In this document: piece after piece, positions 1 through 10,487 of the stretch
How positions within the stretch are numbered: the stretch's first letter is position 1
Layout of the letters: every line of letters begins with the position of its first letter
DNA from: Conchocele bisecta
Taxonomy: Eukaryota > Mollusca > Bivalvia > Lucinida > Thyasiridae
Direction: 5' to 3'
DNA length: 64,000 nucleotides
NCBI GenBank assembly: GCA_029237695.1
Contig: JAQRGA010000299.1
Coordinates: 109,068 to 173,067 of the forward strand
Notes under the pieces: generated by a model
What the model saw: only the letters and a program-made list of their open reading frames with translations
Database searches by the model: none
What the model was told of the DNA's origin: nothing
Program-made: the position numbers and the translations under genes

Positions 1-287
1 TACTAAATCTCATTATCGTGTGTTACGTTTTAACTTTTAGATGTCAGAGACAATATCATAAATAACCCGAGTTTTCGTTCTGAAAGTTCGATTATATGTA
101 TTGCATAAGCCCAACATCACACATTGAATGCATACCTATCCACACTACGTGGTATCTGCGGCGGAATCGCGTACATATTTATTATAGGATTGTATTATGA
201 GGTAATACAGTATATTATTAATCTGCCAACCACATTTTCTGTAATAAAATGTTTAGCAGACAGCACGTATGCACAGTAAAACCCTAT
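1..287. other. Unannotated AT-rich stretch
   Basis: No open frame, RNA gene or repeat is recognised here. The only notable point is that the sequence runs directly into the 54-bp array at its right edge. Confidence 0.5.
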
Positions 288-647
288 AAACCAGATATGT
301 ATTGAAGCACTCATATACCCGAACTACAGTGGAACCTCTCTAAACCAGATATGTATTGAAGCACTCATATACCCGAACTACAGTGGAACCTCTCTAAACC
401 AGATATGTATTGAAGCACTCATATACCCGAACTACAGTGGAACCTCTCTAAACCAGATATGTATTGAAGCACTATATACCCGAACTACAGTGGAACCTCT
501 CTAAACCAGATATGTATGAAGCACTCTATACCCGAACTACAGTGGAACCTCTCTAAACCAGATATGTATTGAAGCACTCATATACCCGAATTACAGTGGA
601 ACCTCTCTAAACCAGATATGTATTGAAGCACTCATATACCCGAATTA
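288..647 (+). repeat. 54-bp minisatellite, about 7 copies
   Basis: Units begin at about 288, 342, 396, 450, 503, 555 and 609, giving a 54-bp period with 1-2-bp deletions in two units. Every unit contains TACAGTGGAACCTCTCTA followed by AACCAGATATG. The first part of that motif is the terminal repeat of the palindromic mini-element immediately to the right and resembles the core of the 45-bp satellite at 20.5-40.2 kb. The units are near identical, so the expansion looks recent. Confidence 0.95.
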
Positions 648-707
648 CAGTGGAACCTCTCGATACCGGACACCTCCCAGGGTGTCCGGTTTGAAGAGGT
701 TCCACTG
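648..707. mobile_element. 60-bp palindromic pogo-like mini-element with TA target duplication
   Basis: The left arm begins CAGTGGAACCTCTCGATACC and the right arm ends GAAGAGGTTCCACTG. The arms of about 27 bp pair almost throughout, around a loop of about five bases. Each side is flanked directly by TA (646-647 and 708-709). TA duplication and a CAGT-starting terminal repeat are typical of pogo/Tigger elements in the Tc1-mariner superfamily; that assignment is inference. There is no room for a transposase, so it can only be a non-autonomous end-to-end remnant. Confidence 0.75.
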
Positions 708-1345
708 TACATGTACTGGCAGTTCACAAGCTCGACTGGTTACAAATGCCATAAGCCCCATTTGTTCAGTCGCAACGACATATAACCAACATATTTCATG
801 AACATAATTGCATACACTACAATATCTTTGTGCTAATATTGTGCTATTGTCAATTCGTCCGTTGTAAAGTTTTAAGTGGTTAACAACGGAACATGCCAAA
901 CAAATTCTGTTCAATATACGAGTATACAATTATTGGCTCAAACTTTGGCGAAACGAAGCTCATCGACTTTGCAACCAGTTTATAACCAGACCAGCCATCG
1001 CTTCCTAAGTCTGATCTGGGTCTACACTCTACACTGTACACACCGGAGACTACATGTCAGTGTAGTAACGGTGCTTGGAACCAGCTCATGATACTGTATT
1101 TCAATGTTCGATGTTAATATTGTATCTTGCGTGCGGGACAGTACTCCTCTCATACAGATGACGTTCTGTCTGTATATGAGATTGTTGTTGAATGGACGTA
1201 GACTCCCAATCAATCAATTCTCTTTCACACAAAAGTGGGTGATTGGTCGGGCGAACGCAATGCCGTAAATTAACGTTATGGGGTCCTCCTTATAGGAATC
1301 ATGATTTGTCTGGTTTTTATCATTGGCTCTTTTGTTACCTGGGAG
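708..1345. other. No gene seen; fragments of dispersed repeats
   Basis: Around 985-1035 is a piece (GACCAGCC...TCTGATCTGGGTCTACACT) of the family that recurs at 1795, 12145, 42210 and 44480. Short open frames on both strands show no recognisable domain. Confidence 0.4.
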
Positions 1346-1665
1346 TTGAATTGGGTAACTGCCCATTATAAAAGTAAGATTATCACTGATCCTACTGCTT
1401 TTGGGAGGGGGCCAAGTGATTCTGGTGTGGCGAGGACCTGGCATCAGATCAGGATTATTCTGATTTCAAGGCTGAATATATATATGTTGTTATTGTAAAT
1501 ATTCAGTTCTGATTTTGGGAGCCCCCCCCCCCACATTTGTACATGTACATGTACTTGAACATGTATATGTACTTATACAGGTAATACAAGGTATATACTA
1601 AACACATTAACCCGGCTTTAAATGGCCTTAGCTGTTGATAGGCCGTTAAACCCCTACAAACAAAC
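1346..1665 (+). repeat. SINE-like dispersed repeat, plus orientation
   Basis: The body contains GGGCCAAGTGATTCTGG, then GGCTGAATATATATA and TATTCAGTTCTGATTTTGGG followed by a poly-C run. The 3' end reads GGCCTTAGCTGTTGATAGGC then CGTTAAACCCC and ACAAACAAAC. The same order of blocks, reverse complemented, occurs at 12815-13025, 54240-54475 and 60826-61045. A conserved tail ending in short A-rich repeats is what a LINE-mobilised SINE shows. The plus copy has a CATGTA-rich insertion at about 1535-1600. Confidence 0.65.
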
Positions 1666-1789
1666 ATTCACACAAACGGGTTATTTTGTAATTATATAAC
1701 GTTGAGTGTTCGTTGTTAAAGATCTATGCTGGTAAGAAAGTGAAGTGTGTCCACTGTATGTGAGTTGTGCTTATGGGGTTTGCGACCCG

Positions 1790-1935
1790 GGTAGTTCAAG
1801 ATCAGCCTGTGCATTGGTAGTCTGATCAGGATCTGTACTGTTCCCCATTCCATCAATGAAACTCTCAGCATGCTTCTAATAAGACTGCTGTTGACTGCAA
1901 CTAAAGGAACCCCATTTTCATATAGCATGTATAAT
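1790..1935. repeat. Fragment of GATCAGCCTG-type dispersed repeat
   Basis: AGATCAGCCTGTGCATTGG and CTGATCAGGATCTGTACTG are shared with copies near 42210, 44480 and 46200, and with a fragment near 985. No coding potential is evident. Confidence 0.5.
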
Positions 1936-1960
1936 GCGCGTACAATAATTGAAGGGGTGA

Positions 1961-2000
1961 GTGGAATAAGAGGGCTACATGTAACTCCCTCTTATTCCAC
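1961..2000. repeat. Perfect 14-bp inverted repeat (small hairpin)
   Basis: GTGGAATAAGAGGG at 1961-1974 pairs exactly with CCCTCTTATTCCAC at 1987-2000 across a 12-base loop. It abuts the MITE at 2003. Confidence 0.85.
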
Positions 2001-2002
2001 TA

Positions 2003-2255
2003 GGGCAGTTTCACTAAACTTCGTACGACTGTAAATGTTCGTAAATGCAAAATTATGATAGTCTGTGAAAATCTACAATTAACAATGTTTTCGTTTGTTA
2101 ACAATTATTGTAATTTGCATTTATTGAGCATAGGATGCATTATGCGCAGCCTAATGCTCAATAAATGCAAATCTAATCAATATAAATTTCCAGGACGATT
2201 CTAAAACTTGCACTTACGAACATTTTTAGTCGTACGAAGCTTAGTGAAACGGCCC
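2003..2255. mobile_element. Harbinger-like MITE, 253 bp
   Basis: The left end GGGCAGTTTCACTAAACTTC and the inverted right end (GGGCCGTTTCACTAAGCTTC when reverse complemented) continue to match through CGTACGACT and ATGTTCGTAA, giving terminal inverted repeats of about 42 bp with four mismatches. The GTTTCACTAAACTTC core is shared with the 2-kb Harbinger element at 59768-61785, which suggests the same superfamily. A second, internal 19-bp palindrome lies at 2113-2172. No clean target duplication is visible, so the exact ends may be eroded. Confidence 0.75.
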
Positions 2256-2770
2256 AAAGATTCCTTCATTTACTGTGGAATGTCTGCTAAACGGAACTGC
2301 TGGGGTATCAGACAAACTATTTGTGTATGTACACAACAGCATCCGTTAATCTTGCCCAGATTGGAACATCTGTTGGCAACTCGCAATCAAGCAGTTTGAT
2401 TAGCTGAGCCTGAGCTGTAGCTCAGCTCAGTCTCAGTCAATTAGAGCAGTTATACATGTAAACAAGTAAGGTTTTCGCAAAATGTGAGAAAAATGTCTGT
2501 TTCTCGTATCTGTTTCATCAGCAAAGCTGTATAAAGCTATATTCAAGCATATATGATGTATGTTCATAGCTTTACGACATTAACGAAGGGCATAATATAC
2601 ATGTACGTGACCAACCATGACAACAATCGGTGTTATTGACGAGATACACCCGTGTTCTTCATTATATGACACGAGACATGGCGTGATCCGTTTCTACCTG
2701 AAATAGTTACATGTAGTGTAATTTGCGCGAAACTTCCGGGTAATATATGAATCGAAACCAACGTGCACAC
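2256..2770. other. No gene or clear repeat seen
   Basis: The stretch 2404-2440 is a local GAGCTGAGCTCAG-like self-complementary run (TAGCTGAGCCTGAGCTGTAG). Nothing else is recognised. Confidence 0.35.
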
Positions 2771-3030
2771 GCGCGGATCCAGGATTTCGGGCTGGGGAGG
2801 GGCGTAACTTGCTAGGGGTGTCCGGGGGCATTCCCCCCCGGAAAATGTTTTAAATCTACATCGCATTTCCTGCGTTCTGGCGCATTTTGGAGCAAAATAA
2901 ACCCCAATAAACAATAAATTCACAACGCGAACGTAGAAACGTGCCTTGTAACTTGTAAAAAATCTGTACTCGGGGAATTTTAGTAGGGGGGGGGGGGGGA
3001 ACGTTCACCCCCCCCCCCTGAATCCGCCAA
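2771..3030. mobile_element. GC-rich TIR element (non-autonomous), about 260 bp
   Basis: GCGCGGATCCAGG at the left and CCTGAATCCGCCA at the right are inverted versions of a CGGATYCAGG end. The interior carries G and C homopolymers, including a run of about 13 G at 2985-3000 and about 10 C at 3007-3018. CGGATCCAGGATTT-type ends are common in invertebrate hAT-like elements (family knowledge). I could not fix a target duplication. Confidence 0.5.
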
Positions 3031-3763
3031 TGTGTACGCCAGTCAGTTCATGTAATTATTGATACCACTGTTTCCAGAAAGTCATCACGACAGTTACACG
3101 AATACGTGTAAGTCGATTTCGTCATAAAAATCGCGTAACATGGGCGCTTTGTATCTGCAAAGTGGGTCACTTCACTAAGGAAATGATAAATCTTACAATT
3201 AATGATTTTAGTACTTTAATAAAGGCGTAGTAAGTAAATAAATCTCAATCTACTCGCTTCCATCGGGACAGACATTGATTGATGGACATTCATTCCTTTA
3301 GCATTGTTTAGCTACAATAATTCGCCTCCGATATGTTATCTACGGCTACAATTTGACCCATTCAAACAAATGTGAGCAACCGAAGTGCATACCCAAACCT
3401 GCTGCATGTATGTCAAAATGTAGTAAACTGTATATGTTATACCTTTAAACAAATAATCTTTGATGTAGAACTAGTAAATTGCCAAAAATAATAGAACAGG
3501 GAAATCATTTTCCCAAGGAAGCCATCTTTTTCTCTAGTTGTTGTTCAACCTTCAACATAACGAAATGAAGCTTTCAAATTTACAAGATATACATGTACAT
3601 GTCAGATAAACACCTTGAACCGGTAAAACAACCAATTTCTGCATGTGTATGATTGTTCTTTATTAATAATGTATTGATACAGCTTTGACCGTTTTATATC
3701 GCTAACATATCAAACACGACGGATAACCGATTGCAAAAATCACGCTTCCATGCGTTACATTAA
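3031..3763. other. No gene or clear repeat seen
   Basis: AT-rich sequence with stops in all frames. No motif is recognised. Confidence 0.4.
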
Positions 3764-3957
3764 AGGTGCATGTCCACTCAGTAGGCACAAACTGTTCTTG
3801 ATGGGAATTAAATAAGTTTATAATTGTGTCACTATTCCACCAGACTGAGTTCTGAAAATTGCCAGTGCCCGATATACAGATATAATCACTGATTTAGTAA
3901 TATTTATTTTACTGATCATGCTGATAGTGACGCGCGGTGGTATCAGGTTATTACGTA
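3764..3957 (+). mobile_element. TTAA-type MITE, truncated copy
   Basis: TTAA at 3760-3763 is followed by AGGTGCATGTCCACTCAGTA and GGCACAAACTG. It then matches the left part of the complete element at 50573-52337, including GGGAATTAAATAAG and ATTTATTTTACTGAT. Homology stops near 3957 with no right terminal repeat. TTAA target sites are used by Kolobok and piggyBac elements. The AGG-type terminus fits Kolobok better, but this is inference. Confidence 0.7.
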
Positions 3958-5081
3958 TACTTAACCCGTTGACCCCTAAATAACTGGAATGGATTTTGAT
4001 ACCAATCCAACCGTCACAAAATGGTGTTCGCATTGTCCATTTATTAACACGGGGTATTTTTCTTCTAAAAAAATATGAAAATTACTTTCAAAAAGTGCAG
4101 ATCCTGATGAGACGGCTCGGTACTCATCTGGAACTGCACTGTTCGCATAAAACCGCTATAGCGACCTTTCGAGTTAGTAGTTCCATGCCCATTTCTGGAA
4201 TATTCCATTATTCAGATAATGGACATTTCCCTAGGAGCTGAGCAATACTGACAACCACTTACAAGCCGGCTCATCTGTATCTATTGTTGGCAAATGTTCG
4301 CTTTATGGCATGTTGGGTTGAAAGGGTCAATGAGCAATGCTTCAAGATTACTATATAATTATATATTATCTCCCTTGAAATATCATATTATGTCACGCAA
4401 ATTTCTATATGGGCAGCCATATCGTCGTGCTACGCCTAAACGGCGAGTACGACCAAGAAAATAGTGCCCTGTGCCAGCTTATCTTATGGCGTTTTGGTCT
4501 GTCTTGCTTTGTATCTAAAACTCTACATATACTATTCTCTATAGTTTTCACAGTTTTGGGCTCAGTTCATCAGTTAAATTCTGGAAAATACGAATCAAGA
4601 CATTTCGTGCGTATGAATACAGCAGCTATAATTATATTTAGTTCTCACAGTTAGGTAGCAATGACCAGTTAGCTGTCAGTTTCATACACCGTTTGTTCTG
4701 GGAGTTTCAAGCAGTAATTTATTCTAGAGAAAACGTATGGATGGGAATGGGTTTGCACCATCACAGTACATTTGTAAATTTTTCCACTGAAATTTTACAA
4801 CCAAGTATTGGCACACTTAATTCTGTTCTCCGAGATCTCTTACAATGCTGAACTAAATTTAAACAAGAGTGCCGTAAGTCCCAAAATACGCCATTCGAAT
4901 ATGGGCCAGACAGCGAAGATGCAGAAATGTGAAGTTGTCACCACCAAGGCAAGAAACATTAATGAGATTATGAAACTCTATAGCATTATTTCTTCATCTG
5001 GTTGTGCTAAACATGTATACTAATTTAGGCAGAGATGTGTAAAGTAGAAATGATATAGAATTTGATACAAAATTTAGAAAA
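3958..5081. other. No gene seen; weak dispersed-repeat similarity
   Basis: The segment around 4095-4210 (CAGATCCTGATGAGACGG ... TTCCATGCCCATTTCTGGA) looks like a dispersed family fragment, but no second copy is clear in this window. The open frames of 60-80 codons lack domains. Confidence 0.35.
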
Positions 5082-6350
5082 AATGGCTAAGTTAAAAAGG
5101 TGATATTTTTGTTAAAACATTATTTTTGGCATACAAACATTAAGATGCACATCTTGATTATGTGTAGAAGACGTGTGCATAGTTTTAGATCGATCGACTG
5201 AACGGTTTGAGAGCAGTTGTGTACACAAACTCTGTACCCTATATAGAATTGTATAGAAAAATGTACAAAAAATGGCTAAGTTAAAAAGGTGATATTCTTG
5301 TTAACAAATATATTTTCGGCATAAAGGCACGAAGGTGCATATCTTCAATATGTGTAGAAGACGTGTCTATAGTTTCAGATCGATAGACTGAACGGTTTCA
5401 GAGCAGTTGTGTACACAAACTCTATACCCTATATAGAATTGTATAGAAAAATGTAGAAAAGATGGCTACGTTAAAAAGGTGATATTTTTGTTAAAAAAAA
5501 TGTTTCGGCATAAAAACACGAAGGTGCATATCTCCAATATGTGTAGAAGACGTGTGTATAATTTCAGATTGATCGACTGAACGGTTTCGGAGGAGTTGTG
5601 TACACAAACTCAGTACCCTATATACAATTGTATAGAAAAATGTTGAAAAAGATGGCTACGTTAAAAAGGTGATATTTTTGTTAAAAAAAAAATTTCGGCA
5701 TAAAAACACGAAGGTGCACATCTGCAATATATGTAGAAGACGTGTGTATAGTTTCAGATCGATCAACTGAACGGTTTCGGAGGAGTTGTGTACACAAACT
5801 CTGTATCCTATATGGAATTGTATAGAACAATGTACAACAAATGGCTCAGTTAAAAAGGTGATATTTTTGTTAAGACATATTTTTTCGGCATAAAAACACC
5901 AAGGTGCACATCTTCAATATGTGTAGAAGACGTGTGTATAGTTTCAGAACGATCGATGGAGCGGTTTCGGAGGAGTTGTGTACACAAACTATGTACCGTA
6001 TATAGAATTGTATAGACAAATGTAGAAAAAATGGCTAAGTTAAAAAGGTGATATTTTTGTTAAATAAATATTTCGGCATAAAAACACCAAGGTGTACATC
6101 TTCAATATGTGTAGAAGACGTATGTATAGTTTCAGAACGATCGACTGAACGGTTTCGGAGGAGTTGTGTACACAAACTCTGTACCGTATATATAATTGTA
6201 TAGAAAAATGAAGAAAAAATGGCTAAGTTAAAAAGGTGATATTTTTGTTAAAAAAAATAGTTCGGCATAAAAACACCAAGGTGTACATCTTCAATATGTG
6301 TAGAAGACGTATGTATAGTTTCAGATGATCGACTGAACGTTTTCGGAGTG
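5082..6350 (+). repeat. Tandem array of ~190-bp units, 7 copies
   Basis: ATGGCTAAGTTAAAAAGG or a close variant begins units at 5083, 5272, 5462, 5652, 5841, 6031 and 6219, a very regular 188-190-bp spacing. Each unit also contains TTCGGCATAAAAACAC, GTGTAGAAGACGTGTGTATA and GTTGTGTACACAAACTC. A single diverged unit with the same block order lies at 11763-12010. This dispersed sequence has therefore been amplified locally. The last copy breaks off into GTGAGAAAAATTGTG and CAGCCGACAGCCC. Confidence 0.95.
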
Positions 6351-6839
6351 AGAAAAATTGTGTAACACGAACTATGCGCTTTTTCTTCAGCCGACAGCCC
6401 GCCCGCCCCGAGTAAAACATAAACACGCACTTTTTAAAAACGGTCGTATAAAAAGTGTTGTTTGCTGATATTTAATTTTTAATGATTTTAATTTCCATTT
6501 TAACTCTTCCATAGGAAATGATTCTAAATGTGCCGTCAAACAATGTTTTTATTTAAAAGGATGACATAATATAATTACGGTTCCAACATTCCATAGGTTA
6601 ATATAAAGTCCCCGGATCTTAGATACTAGTATGTGCCACACGTAGTCATAAACACGTGTGCTTTTGCAGATTTCTATCGTTTTTCTGAACCAAGCATTGT
6701 ACCTCACAATCACGGTCTACTAAACATAAAACCGTGTTTCAGGTATGAAGTTCATACAATTATGGTAGCCTTGCATCTGTGGCAAGTATCCCAAATTGCT
6801 CAATATTATGTTCTATATGGAATTGTTATTTGATCGTAA
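6351..6839. other. No gene seen
   Basis: The right flank of the 190-bp array shares GTAAAACATAA with the flank of the lone copy at 12000. Otherwise the sequence is unremarkable and AT-rich. Confidence 0.35.
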
Positions 6840-8090
6840 CATGATCAAGCGCATGTGCTAAAGAAAGCATCACAAAAATCAACACAGAGGTGCATGCTTA
6901 AAACACGTAAGTCAAAATTGAAGAAACAAAAAAGTGTTTCAACAACCACGTGAAGGTCAAAATGGTCAAGGTCATGATAATGGCGGCATCAGTGTGTTCC
7001 AAATGCCTACATGTATCCCGTGTCCAATCTATCAAGTAATAGTAATGTTATACCGTGATGAAGAAACTTGTACAAACTTCTTGACGCACAAAAAAATGGC
7101 CAAATGGTTCATCAAAAAGAAATGTGAATGTAAAAAAGGTCAAGGTCATGTTAATGGCGTCATGAGTGTGTTCCAAAGGCTTACATGCATCAAGTGTGCA
7201 AACATTGAAGCAATCCATCAAGTAACACACAGTCTGATCTGGAGCTACGCTGGTTGGAAACATTCAACAACGAACGGTTTACCAACGAAAAATGCGAAAT
7301 ATAATCGGCCTGTGCCTGCATTGTAATTCGCACCAGTATGGTCTCAGTTCAGACTGCGCGGCGGCAAAACTCAGACCGTCGTTTCATAAACATGCTTAAT
7401 TTAGTTGGTCACTTTATGGAATAAATGAACGTAAACTGGTCATATATTGGGTTTGGGTTCGGCTAAGCGTAAATGGCGTGTAGCTCTTTGCTGAGATGAA
7501 ATAGCCATTCATCTGTCAGGGGACGGAATATCATGAGCACGTATGTACACCTACCTGGATAGCGTGAGCTAATGGTGACACTATTCAGACCAACATAGCG
7601 ATAGAGTGCTTATACATGTGCAGTATTATACAAGCAATGTGATTCACTGACTGTGGTTTTACGTCTGTTCCAACAGCAAGATCACTTACAGACAATGAGC
7701 TATTGTGAACAGCGAGTTGCTATAATTATCAATTAGCATACACAGGCCAGTAGTACACAACCCGGGTCAGACCAGCTGGTCCAGAGTTTACGAAGACATG
7801 GATAAAAACATAGCCGGACAAAAACATCGAGAACAAATAATTATTAAAACAATATAAACAATATAACAATATAATACATACCTGTAAATCCTTCGGTGAA
7901 GAAAGAAATGGAGAACACTTTGTGAAATATCGGCAGTAGTAGCTGAAGAATGTATGCGCGTGTCAACGGAACACGGCTAGTTGAATGCGCAACTCAATGT
8001 TTCACACGGCACAAAACTATACCAGACAACGGGTCGTGTGCAAAATCACAGACAATGAGACTCGCTATACGGTAAGGTTATGAATTGGAA
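6840..8090 (+). repeat. Segmental duplication, copy 1
   Basis: Collinear with 17500-20215. Shared landmarks include GTGTTCCAAATGC, GGTCAAGGTCATGTTAATGG, CATTGGGTTTGGGTTCGGCT, ACCTGGATAGCGTGAGCTAA, GGTCCAGAGTTTACG and CTGTAAATCCTTCGGTGAAG. Copy 1 lacks the 1.6-kb hairpin-terminated element and a short segment near 19825-19900. It has extra sequence at about 7230-7410. Confidence 0.9.
6950..7245 (+). repeat. GGTCAAGGTCATG tandem repeat, 2 units of ~173 bp
   Basis: The blocks GGTCAAGGTCATG, AATGGCG, CAGTGTGTTCCAAA or GAGTGTGTTCCAAA and CTTACATG recur about 173 bp apart. The family also occupies 19226-19465 and 48537-49000. An open frame of 130 codons across it reflects the repeat and has no recognisable domain. 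Confidence 0.7.
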
Positions 8091-8783
8091 GTTCTTCGCG
8101 TTATGTAGTATAGATTAGCACGTATGCGTTAACATGACACAGCCCATTGTGCCCGTCAATGAGGCGTAACGGCCAGTGAGATGGTCAAATGACTGATTTT
8201 ATGATACGGGCGGTTCTCCATGCCGAGCTGAAGTGGTCAAGTCTATGCTCGGCTTTGACAACGCAATACGTATTTTGAGGCGTTTACAACTATTCACGAC
8301 AACGCGACGAAATCCACCGGTAATGGACGTGGACCAGCTTAACAACTTGGTGGTGGGGAAGGTGCGAAAGACGCAGTCGTAGAAGGTACATACTATATGT
8401 ACTTATAATTGGCGTGAGACATGTACATGTAAATAGTTGCCGTAAATTCCGTCGAATGTTGTAAAATAGTATGGGCGCTTGATAATGCAATTTGGCGTCC
8501 GAAAATGACGCTGATAGTTGGCAATGTATTACATGTGGGTAATATGCGTTTGTTTTCTAGATATATTGGGCATATACACATGCACGCATGTCCTGCTGTG
8601 ACACAACGTAATACATTTTATATAAACGACATGTGTAGATAAGCATGCATTCAGGTTTGTATTTCACATAGCCGTGCCCAGCACAGCATACGTTGGGACT
8701 GTTCCATTAATTGAATTGTCCGCTATTGGTTTTATCGTGAGCGGTTTTAAATTTCTTGTAACGAACTTTTCTCACGTATTGTT
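8091..8783. other. No gene seen
   Basis: No repeat or exon is recognised. Minus-strand open frames of 60-66 codons at 8290-8581 look random. Confidence 0.35.
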
Positions 8784-10485
8784 ACGGTGTTCCGTTCAGG
8801 CCATCGTAATATCGCTATCGGGTCGAAACTTCGATAGTACGATACTACAATGACGATAGTACGATAGCACGATGACGATATTACGATGCCACGATGACGA
8901 TAGTACGATACCACGATAGTACGATGACGATACTACGATATTATATCGTACTATCGTCATCGTAGTATCGTACTATCGTCATCGTAGTATCGTAGTATCG
9001 TCATCGTAGTATCATACTATCGTCATCGTAGTATCGTACTATCGCCTTCGCGAAAATGGCGGAACTTTCAGAGCATCCATAAAACACATATGCCATCGTA
9101 CTTGGTGCGCTACATAGGAAGATTTTAATGAAAATCGACTGTAAAAATTACGTCACAGATTACGTCACGTCGGAAAATCGGGTTCGGAAATCACGTGATC
9201 ACACACCTTGCTAATAGCGCAAACAAGATTAATTTTTCAAATATCTATCTTAAATACCTATTAAATGAAATTAAATCAATCTAATGATGATTATATGTAT
9301 CAAAATACCGGCGAATTACCTCGTCATCCATTGTTTTGAAGCGAATGCGCATGCCCATCCGGATGGCGATAATACGATGACGATAGTACGATACTACGAT
9401 GATGATAGTACGATACTACGATGACGATAGTACGATACTACGATGACGATAGTACGATAGCACGATGACGATAGTACGATACTACGATAAACAGTGTTCC
9501 GTTAACGCCATCGCAATATCGCTATCGGGTCGACACTACAAGATCACGACAGTACGATGACGATAGTACGATACTACGATGACGATAGTGCGATATAATA
9601 TCGTAGTATCGTCATCGTATATCGTGATATCGCGTTATCGTCATCGTGGTATCGTACTGTCGCCATCGTGGCATCGTAGTATCGTCATCGTAGTATCATA
9701 CTATCGTCATCGTAGCATCGTACTATCGTCATCGTAGTATCGTACTATCGTCATCGTAGTATCGTACTATCGTAGTATCGACCCGATAGCGATATTACGA
9801 TGGCCTTAACGGAACACCGTATATTGGAGTGCTGTGGCGTGTTTTGTTCATGTAATCACGTTATACTATTGTGTACGGTGTTCCGTTAAGGCCATCGTAA
9901 TATCGATATCGGGTCGATACTACGATAATACGATGACGATAGTACGATACTACGATAACGATAGTACGATATCACGATGAGGATAGTACGATACCACGAT
10001 GAAGATAACGCGATACCACGATAGTACGATGACGATTCTACGATATTATATTGTACTATCGTCTTCGTAGTATCGTACTATCCTCATCGTACTGTCGTGA
10101 TATCGTATATCGGGTCGATACTACGATAATACTATGACGATAGTACGATACTACGATAACGATAGTACGATATCACGATGAGGATAGTACGATACCACGA
10201 TGAAGATAACGCGATACCACGATAGTACGATGACGATACTACGATATTATATTGTACTATCGTCTTCGTAGTATCGTACTATCCTCATCGTACTGTCGTG
10301 ATATCGTAGTGTCGACCCGATAGCGATATTACGATGGCCTTAACGGAACACAGTTTATCGTAGTATCGTACTATCGTCATCGTGCTATCGTATTATCGTC
10401 ATCGTAGTATCGTACTATCGTCATCGTAGTATCGTACTATCGTCATCGTAGTATCGTACTATCGTCATCGTACTATCGTCATACA
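8784..10485. repeat. Nested palindromes of CGAT-rich ~22-bp repeats with long TIRs
   Basis: The basic unit is about 22 bp (CGATAGTACGATACTACGAT plus GA), and arrays switch strand several times. Ends reading ACGGTGTTCCGTTMAGGCCA then TCGTAATATCGCTATCGGGT occur at 8784, 9491 (ACAGTG variant) and 9875. Inverted copies end at 9820 and 10354. The pair 9820/9875 is mirrored about a 54-bp spacer centred near 9848, so roughly 9363-10480 is one giant imperfect palindrome whose two arms are themselves palindromic. The terminal-repeat organisation suggests a MITE family (or foldback family) whose interior is an expandable tandem repeat. Confidence 0.85.
9053..9367. other. Unique 315-bp spacer between CGAT arrays
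   Basis: Bounded on both sides by CGAT arrays. It contains GAAAATGGCGGAACTTTC at the left edge, several ACGTCA-like sites (TTACGTCACAGATTACGTCA), a CACGTGATC, and GAATGCGCATGCCCATCC at the right edge. The last matches the core of the NRF-1 site (GCGCATGC). It may be the remaining single-copy interior of the outer element, or former host promoter DNA; neither is proven. Confidence 0.4.
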
Positions 10486-10487
10486 TT

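Noticed and set aside
6934..7326. 130-codon plus-strand open frame
   Set aside because: It spans two units of the GGTCAAGG tandem repeat, and the corresponding frame is disrupted in the duplicated copy at 19226.
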